Assembly: GCA_030674185.1 (NCBI GenBank) | Contig: JAPXFY010000022.1 | Span: 46,472,398-46,536,397 of the forward strand | Reading direction: 5' to 3' | Source of the DNA: Monoplex corrugatus | Lineage: Eukaryota; Mollusca; Gastropoda; Littorinimorpha; Ranellidae | Length of the DNA stretch: 64,000 nucleotides | Shown here: piece by piece, positions 21,142 through 32,360 of the stretch | How positions within the stretch are numbered: the stretch's first letter is position 1 | Layout: every line of letters begins with the position of its first letter | Made by a program: the position numbers and the translations under genes | The notes under the pieces: generated by a model | Databases searched by the model: none | What the model was told of the DNA's origin: nothing | The model's input: only the letters and a program-made list of their open reading frames with translations

Positions 21142-21716
21142 ATAAGTGAGCAAGGGTGTGTATCACTGTATGTTTGTGTATAGCTGAAGAGGGGTTAGGG
21201 GAGAAATTGAGTGGGAAAGGGACTGAAATACTTTAAGAAATTTCATAACCTTTTTTGTATGTAATTGTGATATGCAAATGCATTATAATCTGTGATGTGA
21301 TTTTGATTGTCAAGGTGTTAATGCTGTGATAGTGAAGTTATGTTTTTTCTCTATATGAATTGGAATTTTTCTGTGATGTTTTTATTGTCATTCACAATAT
21401 TGATTATAATTTTATGTACAACTATTGCATGCACACACACACACACACACGCATGCATGCAAACAGCACACGCACACACACATACACATGCACAATCTGT
21501 TTTTTTTATGACATAAGTCAGTGTTTAAACTTTAATATCACATGGTTTCTTATGTGTCTTCTTACTTGTATAGCTTTAATGTTTGTTGTTCTCTTATTGT
21601 GTATGTAATTGTGAAGATTTTTATCACCATTTGCTTTTTTTGCAAATGTAAAGCGCTGGTGAGCATGTTTTTATATGGAATATGCGTTATACAAATAAAC
21701 ATTATTATTATCATTA
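20815..21716 (+). mobile_element. Decayed LINE tail with 3'UTR and (ATT)n end
   Basis: The RT terminus GLFGPNVWNSLPLSLRKTK, then CFSTFRQH, is followed in a shifted frame by KPTSFKL (the KTHLFxT end). The 3'UTR is interrupted by a (GT)n at 21065-21140 and a CA stretch at 21425-21490. It ends with aaatgtaaagcgctggtgag and caaataaacattattattat, the typical end of a CR1/L2-like LINE. Confidence 0.7.
21065..21140. repeat. (GT)n microsatellite
   Basis: About 37 GT units inside the LINE 3'UTR in IFT20 intron 3. Confidence 0.97.
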
Positions 21717-21921
21717 ATTTTTTTCTGTTGGTACAATTTTGTTTTACTCTTCAAACTGAATGCCCACTACATGTCTGGCTGTATTTATGCTGGCCACCCT
21801 TGATTGTTAGCCATTAAGTACAAGAAATTCTTTGTAGGCAGCAGGAAGTTTGAATGCAATGTCTTAGTTGAGTACTAAACTTACTGCTACTACTATTACT
21901 GTATATGCATTTTTGTTACAG

Positions 21922-22003
21922 ATTACGAATCCAGTATGATGCATTGCTGAAAGAAGAGGGGGAACAGAATGAATTCCTAGAACAGCTCATTTCTCAAAAG
22001 TAG
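21922..22003 (+). CDS. IFT20: IFT20 exon 4 (terminal coding exon)
   Basis: After the ttgttacag acceptor it completes the split Arg codon and reads LRIQYDALLKEEGEQNEFLE, then QLISQK and a TAG at 22001-22003. The family ends with (R)YRVEYEALxKxEAEQNEFIDQF, so this is the natural C-terminus. An ATTAAA at about 22546 could be the polyadenylation signal. Confidence 0.96.
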
Positions 22004-22984
22004 ATTTTTATTTAACATTCAGCAACTGTGTGATATTGACTGTAAATTATGCCGTCCACTTTCTTTTTAAACATGTTGGTTATTGTGAAATATGGTCTTG
22101 ATATTAAATGTTGATATGTATACCGTGTTTTGACACAAAATGTTAGCTGGCATGGCTGTGTGAATGTGGAAGGAAGCGAATTGCTCAAAAAGTCTACCAA
22201 TACATGAATGGTAACAAACACAGAACACTACATTTGGATCACTTATTCATTGTCACTTGCATGGCAACTGTGAAATAATGTTGGAACTCGGATGTCTTGT
22301 GGTCAAAGTAATCTCTTATCACTAATATCAGTGACTAGTTTTCCAAACAATTATGCAGAAATACTTTATAGCTTGTATTAAAAGCACGTGTGTTTCAGTA
22401 GCTCACTTTCTCGCCTTTTAGTTTGGTCGGCCAACATGACACCAGATGTCAGATATCAACGTCCGCCCTTGCCCCGTAGCTATGTTTCCGCATTCCTTAG
22501 TCTAGTGGCAAGGGAAACAGAGGATTAATACTGTGCTGTACAGTGATTAAAGCCATTTTATCATCAACTTTGGCATTGTGTAGAACGAAATTGTGCACAC
22601 TTTGTCAATTCATTTTTTGGAATCCTTATTTATTTATCATCTGTCCGAGTGCAGCTATTAATTATTCATTTGGTTATATAGTTTGAGTTTGTGCTTTACT
22701 TATAGAGTGTGAGTGTCATCATTTCTCACTGTAGGTGTGTGTGTGTGTGTGTGTGTTTTGGTGTATTTCATCTGCCTTTCTATACTGGAATTATTTCATG
22801 TGAAACGGGAGACAATACGTGAGTGAAAATATTTTTAAGTTGTTGTTTTCCTGTTGTTGTCTCTTTTGTTTTTGTTGCTGTTTTGTTTAATTTCTTTTGT
22901 CACTTTTGTTTTCATTGTTTTGTTTTGTTTTGTTTGCGTTTTTGTTTGTTTTTTGTGTATGTTTTTGTTTTGTTTGCTTTTTTG

Positions 22985-22993
22985 TTTGTTTTA

Positions 22994-23027
<34 letters not shown>

Positions 23028-23063
23028 TGTGTGTGTGTGTGTTGTGTTGTGTTGTGTTGTGTG

Positions 23064-23135
<72 letters not shown>
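22985..23135. repeat. Compound GT/GA/GTTGT microsatellite
   Basis: (GT)n, (GA)n, (GTTGT)n and a long (GT)n follow each other without break. Confidence 0.97.
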
Positions 23136-23136
<1 letters not shown>

Positions 23137-23369
23137 ACTCAGTTTCGTCGTTTTATTTAGATTTTTTTAATACTGAAACTGCTTTTTTTCCCCTGTTATT
23201 CGTTGTTGTTGTTAGTGTGTGTATTTGCCGTATTTTAGTAGTTGTGCATGTGTATCTGTGACGGAAGTTGTAATAAGAACTGGCAAATGGATGTCTGCTG
23301 GTTCTGTATTAAAAGACAGTTAGTGTTGAGGCTACGTAAGCCTGTATAGTCAGCCTCTGCATTGTGTGA

Positions 23370-24013
23370 AAGAAGGCTGCTGCCTTGTACTGTGAGAGAA
23401 ATCTGTGCCATATCAAAGTGATGGGATACTAACTAAACAAGCTGATAACGATCCTTACGGACAACCAAATGCTTATTCGGTAAGTTTGGTGTTGTCCACA
23501 CACATGCAGCTAACATCTCTGAAAATATGAATGTTGTAAAAATGCAGGTGCATGAACAGTTTGTCATTTAAATTGGATTTTTTATTTTACATATGTGGTT
23601 TTCTTCTGTCAGTCATCTGATCTTGGCAAGCAAAAGAGCTGTTATATCTAATTTTTTTCTGCATGCCTGTTATCAGTTTCTACATGAGTCGTTCCTGCGT
23701 TTGGTTATATTGTTCATATTTCTCTTGGTGAAACTCAGACTTTGTAATTTAATGTTTTTGCAACCTACCCATGTACTACAACGCTATAAAAAGTTAACTG
23801 GCCTTGATACCAGTCTCGTATCACGGACACCTGCGGTTCCCTTTTGACAGCTCAGCGCGTTGCACTCACACACTGCTCTGTGCAGAGCGCTCAACTGGCC
23901 AGCTGCCACTTGAGAGTCCACATCTGGTTATCGTTTATCTCTCCCCTCCCACCCCCCTCCCCGCTCCTGCTCTCAAACTAAAATCTTGCTCGGGAACAGC
24001 TGTGAAAGTAAAG
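23370..24013 (+). mobile_element. Dispersed repeat of unknown class, copy 1
   Basis: Shares ordered blocks with 56650-57215: ctgtgagagaaatctgtgcc (versus gtgagccaaaaatctgtgcc), gagcgctcaactggccagct (versus cagtgctcaactggctggct), and gggaacagctgtgaaa (versus ggcaacagctatgaaa). Both copies also carry a C-rich stretch between the last two blocks. No coding capacity was seen; it could be a non-autonomous element. Confidence 0.55.
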
Positions 24014-24024
24014 TGCCGGACCAC

Positions 24025-24370
24025 ACGGTGAATTATTGAACGCCATTAACTGCTGACGGGGAGGTCGTAGTTCAAAATCCTATCAATCCAGAAAATTATT
24101 GTGGAATTTTTTTTGTCCTGACTGGCATGTTTTGGGCTCAGAAAGATTGGGACTTAACAGTTGTGTCTCTTCCACTTCTTGGATGGTTCATCAATGGTGT
24201 TGCTGAAATGTTCTGACTAGCACCAGAGGTGTTTATCTCTCAGCCTGGTTGACGCCAGGTTATATTATTAAAATATGCCCTGTCATGAAGTCTCAATCCA
24301 AAATGGAGCTGTATAGCATCATCACTATTGTCCCTACTCTCATCATGCATTGCGAAAAATTGTCACTGGT
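24025..24370 (+). mobile_element. tRNA-derived SINE, copy 2
   Basis: A degenerate head with B-box-like ggtcgtagttcaaaatcct at about 24060 precedes the shared body: attgggacttaacagttgtg, gatggttcatcaatggtgtt, gctgaaatgttctgactagc, and ctcagcctggttgacgccag. The tail has gccctgtcatgaagtctcaa, then atggagctgtatagcatcat, and matches the tail of the copy at 53.5 kb. Confidence 0.75.
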
Positions 24371-25774
24371 TCTGTGGCCCTTCAGATCCAGCTCTCTTGG
24401 TGAGTTTACTTTTTGGTGGTTTAGATGTGTTGTTATTGTTACTATTGTTTTAAAGCCCTGCCGACTGCGTAGAGCCATATCAGGGCCATAACCGCTTCAA
24501 AACATACAAAACTTCAACAGAAAAAAAAAAATTAAGTAGGCCTACACATATTGATGCATTCGCGCACATAATCCAAGGACATGCCCCTGGTGTTGACCAC
24601 TTCATCCAATTTATCGCACAGGGGATTTAAAAAACACACCTGAATACAAATTTAAGCATACCTAAGGACACCAAAGCAATCATATATAAAAACGGGCGTA
24701 AATTACCTAAAACTGCTTCCGTATATCTCACCTCTCTAGAGCCAAAAATGCACTTAATACATGTACCCAATTATCAATCCAAAGAAAAAGTAGGTAAGAC
24801 TTTATTGAACACGTACAGGTGAATGGACCAGCGAGGCAGAAAATGACAGGAAGAAATGACAGAAAGCAAAGGAACCAGGCAGAAACAAACAGAGTGATAG
24901 ACAAAAAGGAAATTTTAACACACAATTTTCAGAAGTGGGGATACTAATTGTTCTGAAACAGCCTCTGGCATCCCTACAGGGGAAGAAGTATGTTGAAGAG
25001 TTAAAATGAGCAGCCTGTGTGCAGAAGATTGGGAAAAAAGCAATACGGTCCTGTATGTGATGTGGGTCTGGTTTTGAACTCACACACAAAATGCACACAC
25101 ACACACACTAAAAACTGGCTTGCATGCAGCTGATAATTTCAGTCTATTTTATTTCACTCATTTTGTCTCAGTTAATACAAAATCTTGGTATCTTGATACT
25201 TTCATACATATATCGCAACAGTAACAAGGCGTTTTACCATCCATTGTAACTGTAAATACAATGTAATGATGTATACAGTATACAAAGACACAGACATTTG
25301 GCATACAGCGCTCTTCAAGCAACACAAAAATCGCCCACACACACACAACCTACACTGAATACTGAAAAATACTCAAAATGTAAATGCTGTTATCTGTTTA
25401 AATTGAAAGTATAAACGTCAATCATGTAAAAAACAAGGGAGGTATAAATGTTAGTCATTTAAAACACAAGGGAAACAAACGACACACCTACATACTATCA
25501 AAGACTAGAAATTAAAAAAAAGAAACCACAGACCTCCTGTAACTATGAACTATCTATTGTAATCTTCGTTTTCACAACAATTTTACAACAATGTGATTGT
25601 CACCATCTATTTCACACAATTCAGTTGTAGAATTATATTCTAGGAAACATTTCTGAAAAAGACCCGTAAGTATGGGCAAAGGCTGTCAGATCACAAATAC
25701 AGTACCTCTCTGCCAAGAAAGCACCAATCAATAAGCAGGATGGATTTTTTCTCTGAAACTATGAATAGTGGGGG

Positions 25775-26640
25775 AAAAGGATTTTCTACAGTAATGTATA
25801 TACATTTTACTGAGGCCATCTTGGTATATTCTTTTCACCCTCAAGGGATTTTCTATAGTATGTACATGTTTTACTGAGGCCATCAGGGTGAATTCTTTTC
25901 ACTCTCAACAAAGGATTTTCTATAGTAATGTACATACATTTTACTGAGGCCATCAGGGTGAATTCTTTTCACCCTCAAGGGATTTTTGTAGTAATGTATA
26001 TACATTTTACTGACGCCATCTAGGTATATTCTTTTCACCCTCATCGGATATTTTACAGTAATACATATATGTTTTACTGAGGCCATCAGGGTGATTTCTT
26101 TTCACTCTCGACAGGATTGTTTATAGTAATAATCATTTTACTGAGACCATCTTGGTATATTCTTTTCACCCTCAAGGGATTTTCTGTAGTAATGTACATA
26201 CGTTTTACTGAGGCCATCAGGGTGAATTCTTATCACTCTCAACTAAGGATTTTCTATAGTAATGTATATACGTTTTACTGAGGCCATCGGGGTGAATTCT
26301 TTTCACTCTCAACAAGGGATTTTCTGTAGAAATGTATATACGTTTTACTGAGGCCATCAGGGTGAATTCTTTTCACTCTCAACAAGGGATTTTCTGTAGA
26401 AATGTATATACGTTTTACTGAGACCATCAGGGTGAATTCTTTTCACTCTCAACAAGCGATTTTCTGTAGAAATGTATATACGTTTTACTGAGACCATCAG
26501 GGTGAATTCTTTTCACTCTCAACAAGGGACTGTTTACAGTAATATACATTTTACTGAGCCATCTAGGTGTATTCTTTTTACCCTCAACAAGGGATTTCTA
26601 TAGTAATATATGTGAATTTTACTGAGGGCCATCAGGATGT
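25775..26640. repeat. 70-bp minisatellite
   Basis: About 12 copies of a unit containing gattttctatagtaatgtat, acgttttactgaggccatca and gggtgaattcttttcactct. Period is 70 bp in the conserved right half, with shortened units on the left. It lies between the 3' ends of IFT20 and MDH2. Minus-strand translations are not gene-like. Confidence 0.96.
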
Positions 26641-26750
26641 ATTCTATTCACTCTCTCGAGCAACTTTTTCTATATTCTGCAGTTTTAGTTGTTCAATGTG
26701 AAATTCCTCCATTTTCTTAAGCAAAATTCACTGTGCAAGACTCCCGCTCT

Positions 26751-26929
26751 GACCCTTTGATTCCCTCAGTCTGTCAACTTGCATCCTGCTTTGTCAACCA
26801 TGCCAGCATGCCCTTTGACTCCCTCAGCCTATCCACCAGCTTCCTGCAGGAAGCTGGTAGACAGGATGTGGGAATCAAAAGGTTAAATTTATGCTGGAGA
26901 TGGACAGGGTGTGTGAGTCAAAAGGTTAA
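26751..26929. mobile_element. Palindromic TTAA MITE, copy a
   Basis: Left module gaccctttgattccctcagt, internal ccctttgactccctcagcct and ccaccagcttcctgcaggaa, mirrored by agctggtagacaggatgtgg and a right end gtgagtcaaaaggttaa. This belongs to a family with TTAA...CCCTTTGACTCC termini and an internal palindrome around tcctgcagga. Five to six further copies lie in MDH2 introns. Confidence 0.8.
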
Positions 26930-27072
26930 GCATTGGTGATGGGGAAATGCACACACTTGATTAATCTAGAGTTGAATATAAACAGAAAAAAACAAAATAC
27001 AGCTAAAGAGACTTGACACCTACAGAAAATTTTCCTTACAAAACATACAAATAAATAAAGTCAGAGATGTTC

Positions 27073-27843
27073 TTAACTCTTTGGAGACGTAACAGCGGAT
27101 ATTCCGCTGCAGCTGGCCAAACCATTAGAGACGTGACAACGGACATTGTGCTGCAGCTGGCCAAACCATTAGAGACGTGATAGTGGATATTCCGCTGCGG
27201 TTTTTAAAAATAGATGCAAGCCGGTCGCTGGTCTAGGGGAACTAACTACACATATAGGAACACTCTTTGGTGTCTTCTGAAGTGTTTGTTACTTCCCTTG
27301 CATCGATTTTATCCCGATTAATTACAGTTTTTGCCTTTATCCAAACCAACCGGAGTGACCGTCCTTGCACCAAAATGGCGACATTTAGGCCTTCTTCTTC
27401 TTCAAAGGATTGTCATAATCACTTTGCTGCTTCACCTGTGTGAAAACAAAGCTGTGTTTGTTCTTTTATATCTTCTGGTCATACCAAGGACTTGTGATTA
27501 CCTGGATTTCTGGATTACCTGGTCAAGAATGGGTGTTTTACTGACTTTATGTGTTGGATTACTGTCAATCAAAAACTTTCCCAGAGCCAAAACCCTATCC
27601 CATTTCACCTTCTAGGAAGGTAAGTAGAATAGATGTATTGTCCTTGTATGTAGCTTCAGCTCAAAGAGCGTAAATTGAATTTTATTTTGATATAAAATAT
27701 GTTCTTGTGCTGTAAAATCTGTATTTTTGAGAATTTATTAAAAAAAACCCAAAATCGTGCGTCTCCAAGGGTTGTGGCAGGTCCCGTTGATCGCGTCCAC
27801 AGTGGTTGTGCAAGGCAACTATATTACGTCTTCAAAGAGTTAA
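27073..27843. mobile_element. piggyBac-like non-autonomous element with TTAA ends
   Basis: The left end is TTAACTCTTTGGAGACGTAA and the right end is the reverse complement TTAACTCTTTGAAGACGTAA, one mismatch over 20 bases, with TTAA at both extremes. Just inside the left end an approximately 45-bp subterminal unit (ctgcagctggccaaaccatt, agagacgtga) is repeated about three times. A short frame MATFRPSSSSKD from 27376 could be the remnant of a transposase start, but no transposase domain is visible. Length 771 bp. Confidence 0.85.
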
Positions 27844-28961
27844 GAAAGCAGTATTTTTGAAGCGTGGTAATACTGCCACTGACAGGACAAAAGGCTGGTC
27901 GTTTAGCGTTATAATACTATAATGAAGTGTTAATCTCATGGAGATATGACAAACATATTGAAACACGCTTCATGTTGTGACTGACAACCTGTACATAGGC
28001 AGTTTTATTGTACGTTGTTTTCATGTTAGTAGTAGATGCCAGTGTTGCCATAAATGTCAACAACCTACACTGTGCAGCAGAAAGGAGTGTTGACATGTCA
28101 ACTGCATATCTTGGACAGCAGACACAAGTGTTGACATGAATGTTTATTGCATGCCAGATATAAAGCAGCAGAAAACATTTACAGCTCTACTTAACACAAT
28201 ATGATATGTAATTCTGCAAGTATATCCACAACTGATTACCATTTTGTTAATGTTTCATGCAAACTTTTTTTTTTACAAAACCACATTCTGTTATCATACT
28301 TCACTCAAATCCACAACTAATTCCCACTTTGTTAGTGTTTCATGCAAATGTTTTCTACAAAACCACATTCTAGCTGTTATCACACTTCATTCAAATCACT
28401 TGACATTTATTGTCCATGTTTTATCCAAAACAAATTACTCCTCCATCATCATTACTTCACTTCATATGAAACATCATCCCAACCATCAACACTTCATGCA
28501 AAGCATCATTTCACAAATACATGAGAAATCTCCCTTCTGTGTAGAGGATTTAAAACATCTCGTCCCTTTCAATACTTCATGAGAAATGTGGCCATGTTAG
28601 CATTTCTACACATTTCCAAAAACATGCACACACGCATGAGCATGACACACACATATACATACATGCTACCGCAAGTGTACCCTGTTGCTTACTGTGTTTC
28701 TCCTTTCAGTCCTTTCCTTTCACTTGACGGTGTACGCCTACTTCTGGTCTCACATTCAGTCCGTCTTGCACACACATCACTCTCCACACGCACATGACAG
28801 AAACAAGAGTTACACATCTGAATGAAGTGAAGATAATGCCGTTTTCTTCTCAAATGGCAGTGTTTATGCACTAAGGAAAATGTGTGCGCGTGTGATTATG
28901 ACTTCCAATGACATATATTTTATATGTGAAAGCAAATGTGTATGCATGCCACTTTTAATCA

Positions 28962-29042
<81 letters not shown>

Positions 29043-29500
29043 TGTATGTACACGACTTACAATTATTTTCTTGGCATGTCACAATTAATACCTAAAGTAA
29101 ATGTATGCATGCTCGCGCGCGCGCATGCATGCGTGCGTGTGTGTTTGTGTGTGCATGCATTGCTACAGACAAAACTTGCTGAATGCATGTCATAACAAGC
29201 AAACTGATCGGAGTTTGTAAAAGCGCATATGCAGTGCACACACATGAAATCATAATAACTCACTAATAAGAGATTGGAAAGAGGGAGACAGAAAAATCAT
29301 GTAGCTAACAATATCTTAAGATCGATGTTCACTTTACAAACTCTGTACACATACATTGTGTGTGCAGATTCACAAATCATAACGAATCGCTGGTAAATGA
29401 AAAGTGGCCATTTTCCTCAATCTTTTTCCTCATTGTTTGTCCATCTGTGTACATATACCTGTACATGTACAAATGCTGATACATTACTGCAGAGAGACAG
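27844..29500. other. Intergenic stretch without recognised gene
   Basis: AT-rich sequence with a diverged duplication at about 28220-28420 (cactttgttagtgtttcatg and caaaaccacattct phrases occur twice) and a (GT)n microsatellite at 28965-29035. A purine/pyrimidine alternating stretch (gctcgcgcgcgcgcatgcat) lies at 29110-29135. No exon was seen. Confidence 0.7.
28965..29050. repeat. (GT)n microsatellite
   Basis: About 35 uninterrupted GT units followed by gtatgtgtgtgtatg. Confidence 0.97.
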
Positions 29501-29509
29501 TAGGCCTAC

Positions 29510-30054
29510 TGCAGAATTGATGAACTGATCCACAGAACTGTTCCTTTAAAGCAGCTCTTTTCCATAAAGTATAGGCACTCATACATAGAATGTGTACAGA
29601 TTTATGAATCATCAAATCGCAGTCAATAACTGATATGCATGGTGGTCAAACTTGTACGCATCTCTTTTTGATAAACTGTATAGATCTTTTACGCCTGTAC
29701 AATCCAAATCACAGAAAAAACATTAACAATAGATTGATAACAATATTATGTAACTCATACCATACAAAGATGGGCTGTTCATTTGAAGTGGATCTTTTCC
29801 ACAAACTGTGTGCATTCGTGGCTATGTATGTGAATGCAAGTTGTGTGTGTGCAGATTTCCAAAGTATAAAAGTTATGTAGCTATTTTCTTCAAATTGTGT
29901 GTAAGCACGCATGTTGTGTGCATGTACATTCAAATGCACTAACCAAATAAATAACTAATAACAGACTGGGAGAGAGACACACTTTTGCGTAGTTCTAAAT
30001 GGATACAAAGATGGGCAGTTCACTTGGTGTACCTCTTTTCAACAAACTCCTCTG

Positions 30055-30085
<31 letters not shown>

Positions 30086-30594
30086 TGTGTGTGTGTGGTG
30101 TGTGTGTGTGTGTGTGTGTACACGTGCGAGCATGAATGCGCATAGGCATGTGTGCACATGTATGCCAGGTACAAATCACTGATAACAGAGCATACTATGT
30201 AGTTAACGAAATACAGAGATTGGCCAATCTCTTGGGGTAGCTCTTTTCCACAACCTGTGTGTATGTGTGCGTATCTATGTGTGTGTATGTATGTGTGTGT
30301 GTGTGTGAGTGTGTGTGTGCGTGTGTGGTTGTTTGCACGTGCGTGTACGTGATATATATGTACATTTAAATCATATTTGAAAATCACTGATACCGGACCC
30401 AGGAGATACAGAGTATTGTGAAATCATGAACTGATATACATATGGACTTATTTTCTTGGAGTAGGTCTTTCCCACGCTACGTGCGTGCATTCATATGCAT
30501 GCATGCATTGCACAAATCAAACAAAATGCTGATAAACCGAATGGGGAGAAAAAGAGTATTGTGTAGTTTGTGAATTGATACACAGATGCGCTGT
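29510..30594 (-). repeat. Diverged tandem copies of the MDH2 stop-codon/3'UTR end
   Basis: The sequence at the MDH2 stop (cgctgttcacttggagtagg, tattttccacaaactgct, plus strand) recurs in diverged form at about 30445-30480, 30213-30260, 30008-30050, 29768-29810 and 29535-29575. Examples are ggctgttcatttgaagtgga with tcttttccacaaactgtg, and ggcagttcacttggtgtacc with tcttttcaacaaactcct. Each copy is followed upstream or downstream by CA/GT-rich and cactgataacaga-like sequence. Spacing is about 145-235 bp. They are fragments, not exons. Confidence 0.75.
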
Positions 30595-30732
30595 TCACTT
30601 GGAGTAGGTATTTTCCACAAACTGCTCTCCCTTGGCGATGTTGGCCATCAGCTCTGGCATGGCTGCCTTCAGCAGGTTCACTTCAAAGTCCACCAGTTTG
30701 CCCATACCCAGGTTCTTTTCCACGCCCTCTTT
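30595..30732 (-). CDS. MDH2: Mitochondrial malate dehydrogenase, terminal exon (8)
   Basis: After a gtgtgtgaacag acceptor the exon reads KEGVEKNLGMGKLVDFEVNL, then LKAAMPELMANIAKGEQFVE, and ENTYSK before a TGA at 30597-30595. It matches the C-terminal KKGIEKNLGIG...PELKxSIKKGEDF region of animal MDH2. Phase 0 at the start fits exon 7 (LLG|KEG). The first 12 nt of the exon plus its acceptor are part of a 60-bp tandem array extending upstream in the transcript to about 31360, so about ten near-identical acceptors precede the true one. Confidence 0.96.
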   Translation of the reverse strand, partial: KEGVEKNLGMGKLVDFEVNLLKAAMPELMANIAKGEQFVENTYSK

Positions 30733-31354
30733 CTGTTCACACACATATGCACCATTACCAAGTTAAACAGTCATCTTCTCCACGCCCTCTTTCTGTTCAC
30801 ACACATATGCACCATTACCAAGTTAAACAGTCATCTTCTCCACGCCCTCTTTCTGTTCACACACATGTGCACCATTACCAAGTTAAACAGTCATCTTCTC
30901 CACGCCCTCTTTCTGTTCACACATATGTGCATCATTACCAAGTTAAACGGTCATCTTCTCCACGCCCTCTTTCTGTTCACACATATGTGCACCATTACCA
31001 AGTTAAAGTCATCTTCTCCACGCCCTCTTTCTGTTCACACACATGTGCACCATTACCAAGTTAAACAGTCATCTTCTCCACGCCCTCTTTCTGTTCACAC
31101 ACATGCGCACCATTACCAAGTTAAACAGTCATCTTCTCCACGCTCTCTTTCTGTTCACACACATGCGCACCATTACCAAGTTAAATAGTCATCTTCTCCA
31201 CGCCCTCTTTCTGTTCACACAATGTGCACCATTACCAAGTTAAACATCATTTCTCCACGCCTCTTTCTTCACACACTTGTGCAACCATTACCAATTTAAA
31301 TAGTCATTATTCTCCAGACCCCTCTTTGTTCACACACATGTTCACCATTACCAA
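30721..31354. repeat. 60-bp minisatellite spanning the MDH2 last-exon splice acceptor
   Basis: About ten and a half units of a 60-bp repeat containing cacgccctctttctgttcac, acacatgtgcaccattacca and agttaaacagtcatcttctc. The first unit overlaps the exon 8 acceptor and first coding bases, so each unit reproduces (minus strand) gtgtgtgaacag followed by aaagagggcgtgg. In each extra unit the exon-8 frame would read KEGVEKMTV and stop. Units at the distal end (31200-31354) are more diverged and shortened. Confidence 0.96.
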
Positions 31355-32360
31355 GTAACTCTTTCATCCTGCATATCTACTGCCCATTACTTCCCCTTGT
31401 TTCTGGAATACTGATATTCCCTTGATTCCTGAATTTCTAGAAGAGAAGAAAACACAAAATAGACTACATTATTTAAAATGATCCCCTGCCGACATTTAGT
31501 TATTTACTTGCAATGTTATATACCACTGTGTACAGAAATGATCTGGAAGTTGTCTGTGACAGTTTCAGCACTGTATGTGACATGTGTGTCACACACAGGT
31601 GTTCAAAAGGTAAAATTACCTGTAATCAAATATAAGGATGTTATCTTTGCATGTATAGCTAAGACGGCAGGATTGTCATTAGCAAACTTCACAAGTGATT
31701 CCAGCACTTCGTCAGAGTAATAAAGTTGGAAATATTCTAATGCCGTCATGGAAATGTCCAAAACACGCACGGGCTCGGAGCGCCGTTTGAACACCGTTAG
31801 TGTGTTGGGGTCAGGTGCTACAAAGTCCCCACCTGTCCAGTCAAACCGCGGCCGATTATAAAACAGAGGAAGATTTTCATCATCTATTTCGTCCCCACTC
31901 TCATCACTGTCTCTCATTTCATTTACTACACCTGCTAATTTGGCTCTTTCTTCTTCAGTGAGCTGAACAAGATCGATGTCATTATCTGACAAAGCAGCAG
32001 AAAATTCATCATCGGAAAACTGGTCTGAATCTGAATTATCACCACCCTCTGCCATTGTGCATGCATGTAGAAAATACTGGCATGCGGAAATCTCTTGTGC
32101 TTAGTCAGAAAGTGTGGCACTTTTGCTTAGTCAGAAAGTGTGGAATGTTAGTTCCAGACACTTTCCCACAGCTAACTGACCCGTGTTTATCTTTCTGGGG
32201 CGATAACAGTGCCGCCCTAGGGATCGGTCAAGGACTAATGACATCATGCTGTGACGCGATCCGCGTGAAGTTCAAAGCGGCTCCCGGTTTTTCGGGTGGC
32301 AGGAAGGAAAGGAGAAGAACTGCAGCCTGGCAAACTGGGCTGCAGGAATGAAAGAGTTAA
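31355..32360 (-). mobile_element. piggyBac-family element inserted in the 60-bp array
   Basis: The right end is TTAACTCTTTCATTCCTGCA (minus strand from 32360); the left end is gTAACTCTTTCATCCTGCA (plus from 31355), so the inverted termini agree except for one base and a lost T in the left TTAA. The flanks are ccaag on the left and acagtca on the right. Together with TTAA these restore the array's own ccaagttaaacagtca, showing that the target was a repeat unit. It carries a 5' transposase fragment on the minus strand. Confidence 0.9.
31603..32055 (-). pseudogene. piggyBac transposase N-terminal fragment
   Basis: The frame begins MAEGGDNSDSDQFSDDEFSA with an acidic head typical of piggyBac transposases. 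It continues NLPLFYNRPRFDWTGGDFVA, then SMTALEYFQLYYSDEVLESL and VKFANDN. The last part matches the xxYFxLFFxDELLxxIVxxTN start of the DDE_Tnp_1_7 (piggyBac) domain. The frame then runs out after 150 codons and the DDD catalytic core is absent, so this is an internally deleted, non-autonomous copy. The 3' part was lost before or after insertion. Confidence 0.85.

Larger units (their letters stand above)
22004..25774. other. Convergent intergenic region, left part (IFT20 3' side)
   Basis: This holds the IFT20 3'UTR, of unknown end, then non-coding sequence. There is a T/G-rich stretch of tttgttttgt-like repeats at 22840-22990 followed by GA/GT microsatellites to 23135. A dispersed repeat lies at 23370-24013 and a SINE at 24025-24370. 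No gene was recognised; open frames here are low-complexity Val-Cys-Phe strings or short. Confidence 0.75.

Noticed and set aside
27331..27615. 94-codon plus frame inside the TTAA element
   Set aside because: Hydrophobic low-specificity translation without transposase motifs; only a possible short MATFRPSSSSKD start in another frame was noted.
30586..31243. 200-codon plus frame with HALFLFTHMCTITK-type repeats
   Set aside because: Antisense translation of the 60-bp array and MDH2 exon 8.
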